Part shown: positions 54,969-63,853 of the stretch, piece by piece
Layout of the letters: each line of letters opens with the position of its first letter
Numbering within the stretch: the first letter of the stretch is position 1
DNA from: Sphingobacterium sp. PCS056
GTDB taxonomy: Bacteria; Bacteroidota; Bacteroidia; Sphingobacteriales; Sphingobacteriaceae
Direction of reading: 5' to 3'
Length of the DNA: 64,000 bases
Assembly: GCF_023273895.1 (NCBI RefSeq)
Contig: NZ_CP096883.1
Span: 806,001-870,000, forward strand
The notes under the pieces: model-generated
What the model saw: the letters and a program-made list of their open reading frames with translations, nothing else
The model's database searches: none
What the model was told of the DNA's origin: nothing
Program-made: the position numbers and the translations under genes

Positions 54969-56069
54969 ATGAATCGTATCAATCATTTTTTCTTGTACTG
55001 TGCAGGTGTACATGAAGAGACCTTAAAAAAATATCCGCAAGAACACAATAAGTATGTCGCGATAGGTGCTACCATTTTCTTTACGGGTCTATTTGCTGCA
55101 ATGTCAGGTGGATATGCCATGTATTTTGTTTTCAGCGGAACTTATCTGGATTGGCTATTAGCCATTGTTTTTGGAATCATCTGGGGATTGATGATTTTCA
55201 ACATGGACCGCTATATTGTTCTGAGTATCAATAAATCAAAGACTGGAGGATTTCAATTCTTACAGGCTTTCCCTCGTATTCTTTTAGCTATATTAATCGG
55301 TATCGTGATCTCAAGACCACTGGAGCTGAAGATCTTTGATAAGGAAATTAGAGAAAATCTAAAAACAACTTACATCGCCAATGAACGTGCGAAAACGGAT
55401 AGTTTGAATATCATTTTTAATAAAAAATATGCGTTTGAACTGAATCAATTGAAAGCATTGACGACTGAAAGGGATTCCTTAGATGCAAATATTAAAGCTG
55501 ATCGTCAAAAACTCAACTATGAAATTTTTGGAAATAAAACCACGGAAACTTCGGGTGTGGTCGGATACGGTCCTTATGCTAAGCGTAAAGAACTGGAACT
55601 CGAAAGATCGAGCGTGTATCTAGATAGCTTAAGGAGTAAAGTTAGCGTCAAAGAAAGTGTTATCCGGGATAAACAAAAAGTAGAAGGAATTTTGAACCAG
55701 AAGGGACTTTCAAATGCCAGTTTGGACAGTGCTGTTAATTTAGCAGGTTTTGCTGACCGAAACTCGGCGCTAGGTAATCTTAAAATAAAGGCAAATGGCA
55801 AGGTAGACCAGGCGACAGAAAACGCGGTGAACTTTATCGGTTTACTTTTTATTTTCTTAGAATGTTTACCCGTATTTGTGAAGCTTCTTTCAGGAAGAGA
55901 TGCTTATGATCGAGCGATCCGCAATCAACGTATTATTGATGAATATGAAGCAGATGCTTCCATCGATACGGAGAAAGCAGCGATCGATCATTTGAAAGAT
56001 GCTGCTATTGATATTTCGATCAATAAAAGGCTTAAAAAAATGAATGAAGGCATAGAAGAGGAGGTTTAA
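54969..56069 (+). CDS. DUF4407 membrane protein
   Basis: 366 residues. Three N-terminal membrane helices (about 30-55, 60-80, 100-120), a long periplasmic or cytoplasmic coiled coil (about 135-265), and a further helix at about 280-300 (FIGLLFIFLECLPVFVKLL). Matches DUF4407. No enzymatic motif. Its stop codon overlaps the opposite-strand rmuC stop by 4 bases. Confidence 0.88.
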   Translation: MNRINHFFLYCAGVHEETLKKYPQEHNKYVAIGATIFFTGLFAAMSGGYAMYFVFSGTYLDWLLAIVFGIIWGLMIFNMDRYIVLSINKSKTGGFQFLQAFPRILLAILIGIVISRPLELKIFDKEIRENLKTTYIANERAKTDSLNIIFNKKYAFELNQLKALTTERDSLDANIKADRQKLNYEIFGNKTTETSGVVGYGPYAKRKELELERSSVYLDSLRSKVSVKESVIRDKQKVEGILNQKGLSNASLDSAVNLAGFADRNSALGNLKIKANGKVDQATENAVNFIGLLFIFLECLPVFVKLLSGRDAYDRAIRNQRIIDEYEADASIDTEKAAIDHLKDAAIDISINKRLKKMNEGIEEEV

Positions 56070-57400
56070 TCCTCTTCTTCTATTTCTTCGTCTAAATATT
56101 TGGAATCGATTTGCTTATTTGCTTTGGCTCCTAACTTTTTCAAATTCTCCACTCGTCTGATCACATTTCCGGCACCAAAAGATAATTTTTTAGAGGCATC
56201 TTCATGACTTTTGAGAGCGCGTTGCAATTGAAGTTGTACTTGATCCATGTCGGTAAGGAAACCGTGAAATTTATCGTATAGTGCTCCTGCTTCTTTAGCG
56301 ATTTCAATCACATTACGAGTCTGACGCTCTTGCTTCCAGATACTAGCAATCGTGCGTAAAGTTGCCAACAGCGTCGAGGGACTGACGATCACGACTTTCC
56401 TGTCCCAAGCATCACTAAAAAGATCTGGTTTTTCAGATACCGACATACTCAATGCTGATTCTATAGGCATAAAAAGTAATACGAAGTCTGGAGATTCAAT
56501 ACCATATAGTTCATGATAATTTTTTGCCGACAGATCTTTAACATGATTTTCTACTGATAATATATGTTGTCTTGCAAAAGCAGCACGTTCGATATCATCT
56601 TCGGCATTTACCCATCGCTCATAGGCTACTAGAGAAACTTTTGAATCGACAATCAAATGTTTATTTTCAGGTAGATCAATAATGGCATCGGGTTGCAGAC
56701 GTCTTCCGTCCATATCGGTAATGGATGCCTGCAGTCTAAACTCACGATCTTTTACTAATCCTGAACGTTCTAACACGCGCTCTAATATGACCTCTCCCCA
56801 ATTCCCCTGTTTCTTCGCGTCTCCTTTTAGCGCGCGTGTCAAATTGGTTGCTTCATCTTTGATCCGTAGACTTTGCTCCATCAATTGCTGGACAACACCT
56901 TTCAAAGAATTTCTTTCTGCGGCTTCCTGCGAATAGGTCTTATCTACTTTCTCTTCAAAAAGTTTGATTTTTTCCTTCAACGGATCCAAGATCAATCCTA
57001 TCGACTTGGAGTTGGTTTCTGTAAAGCGAAGCGTTTTTTCTTCTAAAATCTTATTTGCTATGACCTGAAACTCGGCATTAAACTGACTCTTAATAGCTGC
57101 GATTTCAACTTTCTGCTCTTGAAATTTATCTTGTTGCGCTTCATAGAATGAACGTGTGCTTTCCAAAGATCGTTCAGCAATTAAAACATGCTCACGCTCT
57201 TTTTCCAATTCATCGCGCAACATCGCCCGCTCTTGCAATAAGCTCTGTTCGCGTTGCTGGGCTTTTGCCAGCTCTATGGCCATTGATTCCTTCTCCTGTC
57301 TCCACTGGCTATCATCTTGCTGTGAATCCTTCTTTTTCAAGGAAATTACAATTAGAACAACTAATAAAATGATAACGATTATAATATACACTGTTTCCAT
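56066..57400 (-). CDS. rmuC: RmuC-family DNA recombination protein
   Basis: 444 residues. N-terminal membrane anchor (IIIVIILLVVLIVISL), a long coiled coil (30-160), and a nuclease-like RmuC domain with GNWGEVILERVLERSGL, DAIIDLPENKHLIVDSKVSL (D..K catalytic pattern), FMPIESAL. Limits DNA inversions and rearrangement in E. coli. Convergent, overlapping stop with the DUF4407 gene. Confidence 0.93.
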   Translation of the reverse strand: METVYIIIVIILLVVLIVISLKKKDSQQDDSQWRQEKESMAIELAKAQQREQSLLQERAMLRDELEKEREHVLIAERSLESTRSFYEAQQDKFQEQKVEIAAIKSQFNAEFQVIANKILEEKTLRFTETNSKSIGLILDPLKEKIKLFEEKVDKTYSQEAAERNSLKGVVQQLMEQSLRIKDEATNLTRALKGDAKKQGNWGEVILERVLERSGLVKDREFRLQASITDMDGRRLQPDAIIDLPENKHLIVDSKVSLVAYERWVNAEDDIERAAFARQHILSVENHVKDLSAKNYHELYGIESPDFVLLFMPIESALSMSVSEKPDLFSDAWDRKVVIVSPSTLLATLRTIASIWKQERQTRNVIEIAKEAGALYDKFHGFLTDMDQVQLQLQRALKSHEDASKKLSFGAGNVIRRVENLKKLGAKANKQIDSKYLDEEIEEED

Positions 57401-57447
57401 AAATTCGCTTAAATAAATAAAAAATGGTCCTTTTCAGACCATTGAGA

Positions 57448-58632
57448 CTATTGTAGTTTTTGATGGGTTCGCCACCAAAGATCGGGCATTTCACCTGTGA
57501 CAGCCATTTGGTAATCTTCATAACGACATGGCACGAGATGATAGCGTTCGTTTACAGATCGGGATCCAAAATAAGGAACTTGCATCCACCATCGATCTGA
57601 TTTTTTACTTTTTACAAATACCAATTCATGGTCTTCATTTTCTAGGGTCGTCCTATAAATGATATAAGATGACTTTGGCAATAAGGGTGTATCTTGTTTA
57701 CGGTTATAAAAGCCATCTATAAAACACCAGATCATTTGTGACACTAACATCGCTGTTTGTTGCATCGGATCATATGAGGGATTGAATTCATAAAACCCGA
57801 TCGACGAACATTTGTCTGACATGCCTGCATAGCGCGCGATTTGACAAGCTTCATCTCCAAATAGGCCATTGGGCATCGCATTGGCATTGCCACATGCTTC
57901 GGATGCGCGAATAGCTCCAATATCAAAACTAACCATATCAGCGGCGCGTATCAACGGTTCGGACTGATCCATCCGACCTGCAATGGCTCCAACGCGTGTT
58001 GCATTGAAAAATAACTTATCATACATATTGAGCGACTCTTTGCTGACTAGATAAGTCTGGAAAGCGATATTACTCAAGTTGAACAGATAATCGGGCTCAT
58101 GAAGAATAATGTGGTTTAGATACGATCTCGAATCTAAGGCTACATGTTCACTACTTTCCTGGTTGAGATCAAATCGGGCATCCACCACTGCAACTTCAAC
58201 TTTTTGTCCCAGCTGTTGATATCCTAAATATTGTGCATAGGTCAGGTCTTGACCACCTCCAATAATAATTGGCAAAATATTTTCGCTCAACAATTCCTCT
58301 ACCACAGCTCGCAATGCGGCATAGGTATCTGTCAACGTAGCCCCCGCTTTTATATTACCCAAGTCTACCGCATGAATCGCATAATCTCCTTGATAAAGCT
58401 GATAGAGGTGTTTGCGGATTGCGTCTGGAGACTTTGCACATCCTTGGTTATTTACTGATGCACGATCTTCCTCTACACCGATAATGGCCAGTTGCGGTTT
58501 ATCATCTTTATCCCACGTCGGAAATTGATCTTTATAAAAACGCAAAACATGACCGAGCTGCGAACGAAAGAAGCCTTCTTCTGGAAAGAGCTCTTGAGCA
58601 ACAATGTGTGTAAAAAAAACGGATAATGACAT
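57448..58632 (-). CDS. Arginase/formimidoylglutamase-fold protein with lost metal ligands
   Basis: 394 residues of ureohydrolase fold with an extended N-terminus. The three metal motifs are altered: GGDH is GGGQD, DAHxD is DARFD, and SFDxD is SFDIG, so three of the six usual Mn ligands (two His, one Asp) are missing. Annotators usually call this family formimidoylglutamase, but catalysis by the classic dinuclear mechanism is unlikely. It is 47 bases before rmuC. Role unknown. Confidence 0.85.
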   Translation of the reverse strand: MSLSVFFTHIVAQELFPEEGFFRSQLGHVLRFYKDQFPTWDKDDKPQLAIIGVEEDRASVNNQGCAKSPDAIRKHLYQLYQGDYAIHAVDLGNIKAGATLTDTYAALRAVVEELLSENILPIIIGGGQDLTYAQYLGYQQLGQKVEVAVVDARFDLNQESSEHVALDSRSYLNHIILHEPDYLFNLSNIAFQTYLVSKESLNMYDKLFFNATRVGAIAGRMDQSEPLIRAADMVSFDIGAIRASEACGNANAMPNGLFGDEACQIARYAGMSDKCSSIGFYEFNPSYDPMQQTAMLVSQMIWCFIDGFYNRKQDTPLLPKSSYIIYRTTLENEDHELVFVKSKKSDRWWMQVPYFGSRSVNERYHLVPCRYEDYQMAVTGEMPDLWWRTHQKLQ

Positions 58633-58740
58633 ATGATGAATTTGTATTGATGGTAATCAAAAGTTAAAACCTTGCCTTAGACAAATATCCATTTATTAAC
58701 TTACTTTTGAAAACATTATTTTTAACGTTATCTTTATCAT

Positions 58741-59712
58741 GTGATATTAATAACAGGAGGAACCGGATTCTTAGGGGCGACATTGATCAAGCAATTGATC
58801 GATTTGGGAATTGACGTAATAGCGACTAAACGCTCAACCTCTAGCATTCCACAACAGCTATTATCTTCGTCTTTAATCCAATGGATCGATGCCGACATAT
58901 GTAACTATTTTGATTTGGAAGAAGCTTTTCCAAATATTACAGAGGTGTACCATTGCGCGGCTGTAGTATCGTATCAAAAGCAGGATGCTGCTTATATGAA
59001 AAAGGTGAATATTGAAGGTACTGCTCATATTGTTAATCTATGTTTGGAACATGGCGCCAGATTAGTTCACGTAAGTTCGGTCGCGGCATTGGGATCAAGC
59101 AAAAATCAGGCACCTGTCGATGAGAAGGATTATTGGGAATATGAACCTACGATGTCCAATTATGCTATTTCTAAATATGAAGGTGAGATGCAGGTGTGGA
59201 GAGGGATAGCAGAGGGGCTGGATGCTGTTATCGTCAATCCGTCTGTCATATTAGGAGCGGCGTCCGGAAGTAAGGGTTCTGGGGCTATCTTTTCGCTGAT
59301 AAATAAAGGGCTAAAATATTATCCGACAGGTACTGTCGGGGTAGTGGATGTCGAGGATGTAGCGACTATTATGCGTCATTTAATGGCTGATAAGAATCTT
59401 TCGGGTGAACGATTTGTGATTAACAATGTGAACTTAAGCAATAAGGCATTACTGGATAGGGCAAGTGTGCTTATGGGAAAAACACCTCCTAAAATAGCAG
59501 TACCTCCAGTTGTACTTACTATTGCGGCTACTCTTGCAACACTGGTAGCGTCTATAAAAAATGAAAAATCGACGCTGACTAAAGACAGCGCAAGGGCTTC
59601 GAGTGAAAAGCTAGCTTATTCTGCGGCTAAATTGCAGCAGGTATTGCCTTTTACATACAAGCCTTTGGATATAACTTTAAAAGAAATCGCGACACGTTAT
59701 AGTCAACAATAA
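58741..59712 (+). CDS. NAD-dependent epimerase/dehydratase family protein
   Basis: 323 residues, GTG start (MILITGGTGFLGATL). Extended SDR: GGTGFLG nucleotide site, VSSVAALG, YAISKYEGE (YxxxK). Resembles dihydroflavonol reductase and 3-beta-hydroxysteroid-type reductases. It lies 28 bases before the HAD-ACT gene, probably same transcript. Substrate unknown. Confidence 0.88.
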   Translation: MILITGGTGFLGATLIKQLIDLGIDVIATKRSTSSIPQQLLSSSLIQWIDADICNYFDLEEAFPNITEVYHCAAVVSYQKQDAAYMKKVNIEGTAHIVNLCLEHGARLVHVSSVAALGSSKNQAPVDEKDYWEYEPTMSNYAISKYEGEMQVWRGIAEGLDAVIVNPSVILGAASGSKGSGAIFSLINKGLKYYPTGTVGVVDVEDVATIMRHLMADKNLSGERFVINNVNLSNKALLDRASVLMGKTPPKIAVPPVVLTIAATLATLVASIKNEKSTLTKDSARASSEKLAYSAAKLQQVLPFTYKPLDITLKEIATRYSQQ

Positions 59713-59740
59713 ACAATCTAAACCCTAAACAAACTAAACC

Positions 59741-61033
59741 GTGAAAAATTATTACATCATTGATTTTGACAGCACCTTTACGCAGGTAGAGGCTTTGGAT
59801 GAATTGGCCAAGATTTCACTTGAACACCACCCAGATCGCGAACAGATATATCTGGAAATTGAGCGATATACAAATCTGGCTATGGAAGGAAAACTTTCTT
59901 TTCGTGAGGCTCTTTCTGGACGTGTTAAATTGCTTCAGGCAAATAGAAGTCACTTGGACAAACTGATCATACATCTTAAAAAGAAGGTCTCTACTTCTTT
60001 TTCTAGAAACAGAGAGTTCTTCAAAAAAAATGCGGATACTGCCTGGATTGTATCTGGTGGATTTAAAGAATTCATTACTCCTGTAGTGGTTCCTTACAAT
60101 ATCAAAATAGAAAATATTTATGCCAATACTTTCCGCTTTGATGAGCATGATAATATCATCGGCTTTGATGAGTCTAATCCACTATCGGATGAGGGTGGTA
60201 AAGTAAAGTTGCTGCAAGAACTTAAAATAGATGGAACCATCTACGGTATTGGGGATGGATATTCTGATTTTCAATTAAAAGAATCTGGTCTTATCCAGAA
60301 ATTCTTTGCATTTACTGAAAATATTTCCCGAAAAACAGTTACTGAAAGGGCTGATTTTATCACACCAAGTTTTGATGAATTTCTATATGTCAACAATCTG
60401 CCCCGTGCAATCTCTTATCCCAAAAATCGTATTTTATGTCTGATCGTTGGCGATGTTCCTGAGATAGCAGCTCATATTTTAAAACGGGATGGTTTCTCTA
60501 TTCGTACCAAAGATACGTTTGAAGAAAAATATACAAAAGACGTCGGGATGCTCCTGCTGGGGAAAGATATCTCTGTATCGGAGGAGCAGTTGTCTCGCGC
60601 AGATAAGTTGAAGACAATTGGTGTCTTGGGCGATGCTAAAAATCATCTTAATAAAGAGGTGTGCAATGCAAAAGGTATTGTTGTTTTTGATGATAAAAAG
60701 GGCAAAAAGAGAAATGCGGAATATATCCCTAGAAGGATGGCCGATTTTATTAATAATGGGGATACTTATATGAGCCGTAACTTTCCGAATTTGCTGCTCC
60801 CTAAAGTAAAAGATGTCACAAGATTACTTCATATTCATAAGAATGTTCCGGGTATCATGGCTCAGATCAATCAGGTATATGCACAAAATGATATCAACAT
60901 CATTTCTCAGTTTTTAATGACTAAGTCGGACATCGGTTATGCGGTTACGGATATCAAAGGCGAGTATGACCGGGATTTAATTAAGCAACTTAAAAAGGTT
61001 CAGAATACCATTAAATTTAGGATTTTATATTAA
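59741..61033 (+). CDS. HAD-IB phosphatase with SerA-like ACT tail (SerB-like)
   Basis: 430 residues, GTG start. N-terminal HAD-IB phosphatase: DFDSTFTQVEA (nucleophile Asp and acid/base Asp), SGGF (motif II), GDGYSDF (motif IV). From about residue 285 the sequence resembles the C-terminal part of phosphoglycerate dehydrogenase (GVLGDAKNHLNKEVCNAKGI, then an ACT domain HIHKNVPGIMAQINQVYAQ). Likely phosphoserine phosphatase with serine feedback through ACT. The SerA-like remnant lacks the catalytic core. Confidence 0.88.
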   Translation: MKNYYIIDFDSTFTQVEALDELAKISLEHHPDREQIYLEIERYTNLAMEGKLSFREALSGRVKLLQANRSHLDKLIIHLKKKVSTSFSRNREFFKKNADTAWIVSGGFKEFITPVVVPYNIKIENIYANTFRFDEHDNIIGFDESNPLSDEGGKVKLLQELKIDGTIYGIGDGYSDFQLKESGLIQKFFAFTENISRKTVTERADFITPSFDEFLYVNNLPRAISYPKNRILCLIVGDVPEIAAHILKRDGFSIRTKDTFEEKYTKDVGMLLLGKDISVSEEQLSRADKLKTIGVLGDAKNHLNKEVCNAKGIVVFDDKKGKKRNAEYIPRRMADFINNGDTYMSRNFPNLLLPKVKDVTRLLHIHKNVPGIMAQINQVYAQNDINIISQFLMTKSDIGYAVTDIKGEYDRDLIKQLKKVQNTIKFRILY

Positions 61034-61114
61034 AAAAGTAAGAGGTTTTAAGGCGGTTACCGACGATCAACCGGATAGCTCTTTTCATCATCTTCTTTAT
61101 CATGATCTACCAAA

Positions 61115-61147
61115 GGGGTCTTTCTGTCATAGGAAAGACCTTTTTTT
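61115..61147 (+). terminator. Intrinsic terminator after the HAD-ACT gene
   Basis: GGTCTTTC / GAAAGACC around TGTCATAG, followed by seven Ts. Reaches the stop of the converging 5-formyl-THF gene. Confidence 0.85.
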
Positions 61148-61712
61148 AATAACGATATACTGCTGTTGGTGTCACGCAAATATCCAGTGGGATATCATGT
61201 ATATCCACATCTTCGATCCCTGCTATCGGTTCAAAAAAAGATAGACCAACCTTTTGGACATCTGGCTTACATAGAGCCAAAAATCGGTCATAATATCCCT
61301 TTCCATAGCCTACCCGATGACCAAATTGATCTGAAATCAATAATGGAACTAACACAAGATCAATGTTTTTTTCATCTATATGAACACCGTCAACAGGCTC
61401 TGGTATCCCCCACTTATTAGGTAATAATACGGCGTCGTTATAGCGATAATGGGTCATGCTATTTGATCGCATGTCCGATTTGGATATGACAATCTGTATG
61501 TGGGGATGAGTTTCTTTCAGATAATCGATCAATAAGAAGGTATTGGGTTCGTGAAATTTCAATATGGGTAAAAAGACATGACAAAATTTCACTTTATTCC
61601 ATTCCAGACTTTTTAATTGCTGGAGTAAACATAGATTTAGCTCTAACTCCTTGTCTGGAGGCAGCTGTGTTCTCAAATGCTTATAATATGCTCTCAGTTC
61701 AGTCTTAGTCAT
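61146..61712 (-). CDS. 5-formyltetrahydrofolate cyclo-ligase
   Basis: 188 residues from the ATG at 61712 (MTKTELRAYYKH); the upstream 13 codons contain the efp terminator and are rejected. ATP-dependent conversion of 5-formyl-THF to 5,10-methenyl-THF. Family motif FGHRVGYGKGYYDRFL is complete. Monocistronic. Confidence 0.93.
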   Translation of the reverse strand: MTKTELRAYYKHLRTQLPPDKELELNLCLLQQLKSLEWNKVKFCHVFLPILKFHEPNTFLLIDYLKETHPHIQIVISKSDMRSNSMTHYRYNDAVLLPNKWGIPEPVDGVHIDEKNIDLVLVPLLISDQFGHRVGYGKGYYDRFLALCKPDVQKVGLSFFEPIAGIEDVDIHDIPLDICVTPTAVYRY

Positions 61713-61722
61713 ACTAATAAAA

Positions 61723-61764
61723 AAAACGGCCTTGTAGCTGGGTGCTAACAAGACCGAATAATCA
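61723..61764 (-). terminator. Intrinsic terminator after efp
   Basis: CGGTCTTGTTAGC / GCTACAAGGCCG with an ACCCA loop, followed on the minus strand by eight Ts. It lies inside the upstream extension of the next gene and helps fix that gene's start. Confidence 0.85.
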
Positions 61765-61785
61765 ACCTAAACCTAAATCTTTATA

Positions 61786-62346
61786 TTATTTAACACGCTC
61801 GATGTAATCACCGGTTTGCGTATCAATTTTTACTTTATCTCCTTGATTGATAAAAAGAGGTACTTTCACTTCAACTCCAGTTTCTACTGTTGCATTTTTC
61901 AATGCATTTGTCGAAGTATCTCCTTTTACTGCAGGCTCCGTATATGTAATTTCTAATTCCACACTCTTTGGAGCATGTGCCATAATCGCCTCATCACTTT
62001 CAAATGCGACAATCACGTTCATACCTTCTTTCAAGAATCGTGCCGAATTTCCGAATAGAAATTTAGGAATATTGAACTGCTCATAGGTAGAATTATCCAT
62101 CACTACGAAAAACTCATCCTCTTCATACAAATATTGATAATCGTTTGTTTCAACACGAGCAATTTCAACACTTTCGTCAACTCTAAAACGGTATTCTACT
62201 AATTTACCAGTTTTCACATTACGCATTCTTGCTTGATAGAAAGCACGTAAATTACCTGGTGTACGATGTATATATTCCTCAACAGCTACTAATTCACCGT
62301 TGAATCTTAAAACATTTCCTGACTTAACGTCTGATGCTTTTGCCAT
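61786..62346 (-). CDS. efp: Translation elongation factor P
   Basis: 186 residues: KOW-like domain and two OB domains, ending DTQTGDYIERVK. Rescues ribosomes stalled on polyproline. The tip loop reads RTPGNLRAF where E. coli has KPGKGQAF, so Asn replaces the modified Lys34. This tip form fits the PGNLRAF type of Bacteroidota and makes the EpmA/EpmB lysylation route unlikely. Terminator follows. Confidence 0.96.
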   Translation of the reverse strand: MAKASDVKSGNVLRFNGELVAVEEYIHRTPGNLRAFYQARMRNVKTGKLVEYRFRVDESVEIARVETNDYQYLYEEDEFFVVMDNSTYEQFNIPKFLFGNSARFLKEGMNVIVAFESDEAIMAHAPKSVELEITYTEPAVKGDTSTNALKNATVETGVEVKVPLFINQGDKVKIDTQTGDYIERVK

Positions 62347-62421
62347 GATTTAAACTTTTATAATTATTTTCTGAGTTACAAAACTACACAATCTAATCTT
62401 TTTATAAAAATCTAATAATTA

Positions 62422-63045
62422 TCAGCTTTTATAATCCGATATGGACAATGTTTGATCACAAAAAAGATATTCTTTCTCTTGGTTTGAACAGATGATAAAC
62501 AATCTATCGCTATGCTTAGTCTTATCGACCAGTGCCAGATACCACTCCTCTCCTGCACGATCTAGATTACTGGTTGGCTCATCCAACAAAACTATTGTGG
62601 AGTCGCTACAGCAAGCTAAAGCCAATTTGACGCGTTGCTTCATTCCAGATGAAAAGTATTTGAGCTCTTTATCTATTGCTTTTTCAAGTCCTAATAATTG
62701 AACGACCTCAAGCTCACTATATCCCGCTAGGTACTTTTTAAATTTAAAATGAAATTGTATCTGCTCACGCAGCGTAAATTCCTCTATTAATTCGACATAT
62801 GGAGTAGCAAGAGATAGGTATTGAAATATTTCTTCTGCTTCAACTGTTTTATTATTCCATTCAAAGGAAATATTTCCCGCAGAAGGTGTTAAACTTCCCG
62901 AGAGTACTTTTAACAGTGTTGACTTACCTGAACCATTGGGTCCAAGTATGGCGTATGATCGGCCAGATTCAAATGCATAATTGATATGCTTAAAAATCCA
63001 TTCGCGATTATATCGTCTACCTACATCTGTTAAAATAATCTTCAA
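62422..63045 (-). CDS. ABC transporter ATP-binding protein
   Basis: 207 residues. Walker A GPNGSGKST, Q-loop region, signature SSGMKQRVKLAL, Walker B TIVLLDEPTSNLD. Short, single-domain ATPase without an adjacent permease in the window. It starts 11 bases after the lpxA stop, so is expressed with lipid A genes; substrate unknown. Confidence 0.9.
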   Translation of the reverse strand: MKIILTDVGRRYNREWIFKHINYAFESGRSYAILGPNGSGKSTLLKVLSGSLTPSAGNISFEWNNKTVEAEEIFQYLSLATPYVELIEEFTLREQIQFHFKFKKYLAGYSELEVVQLLGLEKAIDKELKYFSSGMKQRVKLALACCSDSTIVLLDEPTSNLDRAGEEWYLALVDKTKHSDRLFIICSNQEKEYLFCDQTLSISDYKS

Positions 63046-63056
63046 AATACCTGCAA

Positions 63057-63845
63057 TTAAACAGCTCTTTGATTGAATCCCTTGATGACACCACGATTAG
63101 AGTTGCGTATAAAACCTAAGATTTCATCACGAATTTCTGTTGCCTGAAATTCTGCTTCAATGATCGCTGCTGCTTTTGTTAAATTTCTATTTTGAACAAA
63201 TAATACACGATAAATATTTTGTATTTCCGCTATTTGTTCTTCTGTAAAACCTCTTCTTCTTAAACCTACTGAATTAATTCCAGCATAAGAAATAGGTTCA
63301 CGTGCAGCTTTGATAAATGGAGGTACGTCTTTTCTTACTAATGTACCACCTGTCACAAAAGCATGCGAACCAATGGTACAGAATTGATGCACAGCTACCA
63401 TTCCTGCCAAGACCACATAATCGCCGACAGTAATATGTCCAGCTAATGTACTGCTATTGGAAAATATACAATAATCACCTATTATACAATCGTGTGCGAT
63501 ATGGCTATATGCCTGAATTAAGCAATTTTTACCGATTACGGTACGGAATCTATCCTTTGTACCTCTATTGATAGTAACGCATTCACGAATTGTCGTATTA
63601 TCTCCAATTTCAGCAGTGGTAATTTCTCCATCAAACTTCAAATCTTGAGGTTCACCTGAAATTACTGCTCCTGGATAAATTTTACAATTTTTCCCAATAC
63701 GTGCCCCATCCATAATTGTCACATTGGAACCGATCCACGTTCCCTCTCCAATCACTACATCCTTATGGATCGTAGCAAATGGTTCTACAACAACATTTTG
63801 AGCAATTTTTGCTTCTGGATGTATATAAGCTAACGGCTGTATCAT
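63057..63845 (-). CDS. lpxA: UDP-N-acetylglucosamine acyltransferase LpxA
   Basis: 262 residues. Left-handed beta-helix of hexapeptide repeats (IGEGTWIGSNVTIMDGARIG, IGDNTTIRECVTINRG), catalytic His in SHIAHDCIIGD and the C-terminal helical domain. First step of lipid A synthesis. Directly after the fabZ-type end, as is usual in Bacteroidota. Confidence 0.97.
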   Translation of the reverse strand: MIQPLAYIHPEAKIAQNVVVEPFATIHKDVVIGEGTWIGSNVTIMDGARIGKNCKIYPGAVISGEPQDLKFDGEITTAEIGDNTTIRECVTINRGTKDRFRTVIGKNCLIQAYSHIAHDCIIGDYCIFSNSSTLAGHITVGDYVVLAGMVAVHQFCTIGSHAFVTGGTLVRKDVPPFIKAAREPISYAGINSVGLRRRGFTEEQIAEIQNIYRVLFVQNRNLTKAAAIIEAEFQATEIRDEILGFIRNSNRGVIKGFNQRAV

Positions 63846-63853
63846 CTCTACTA

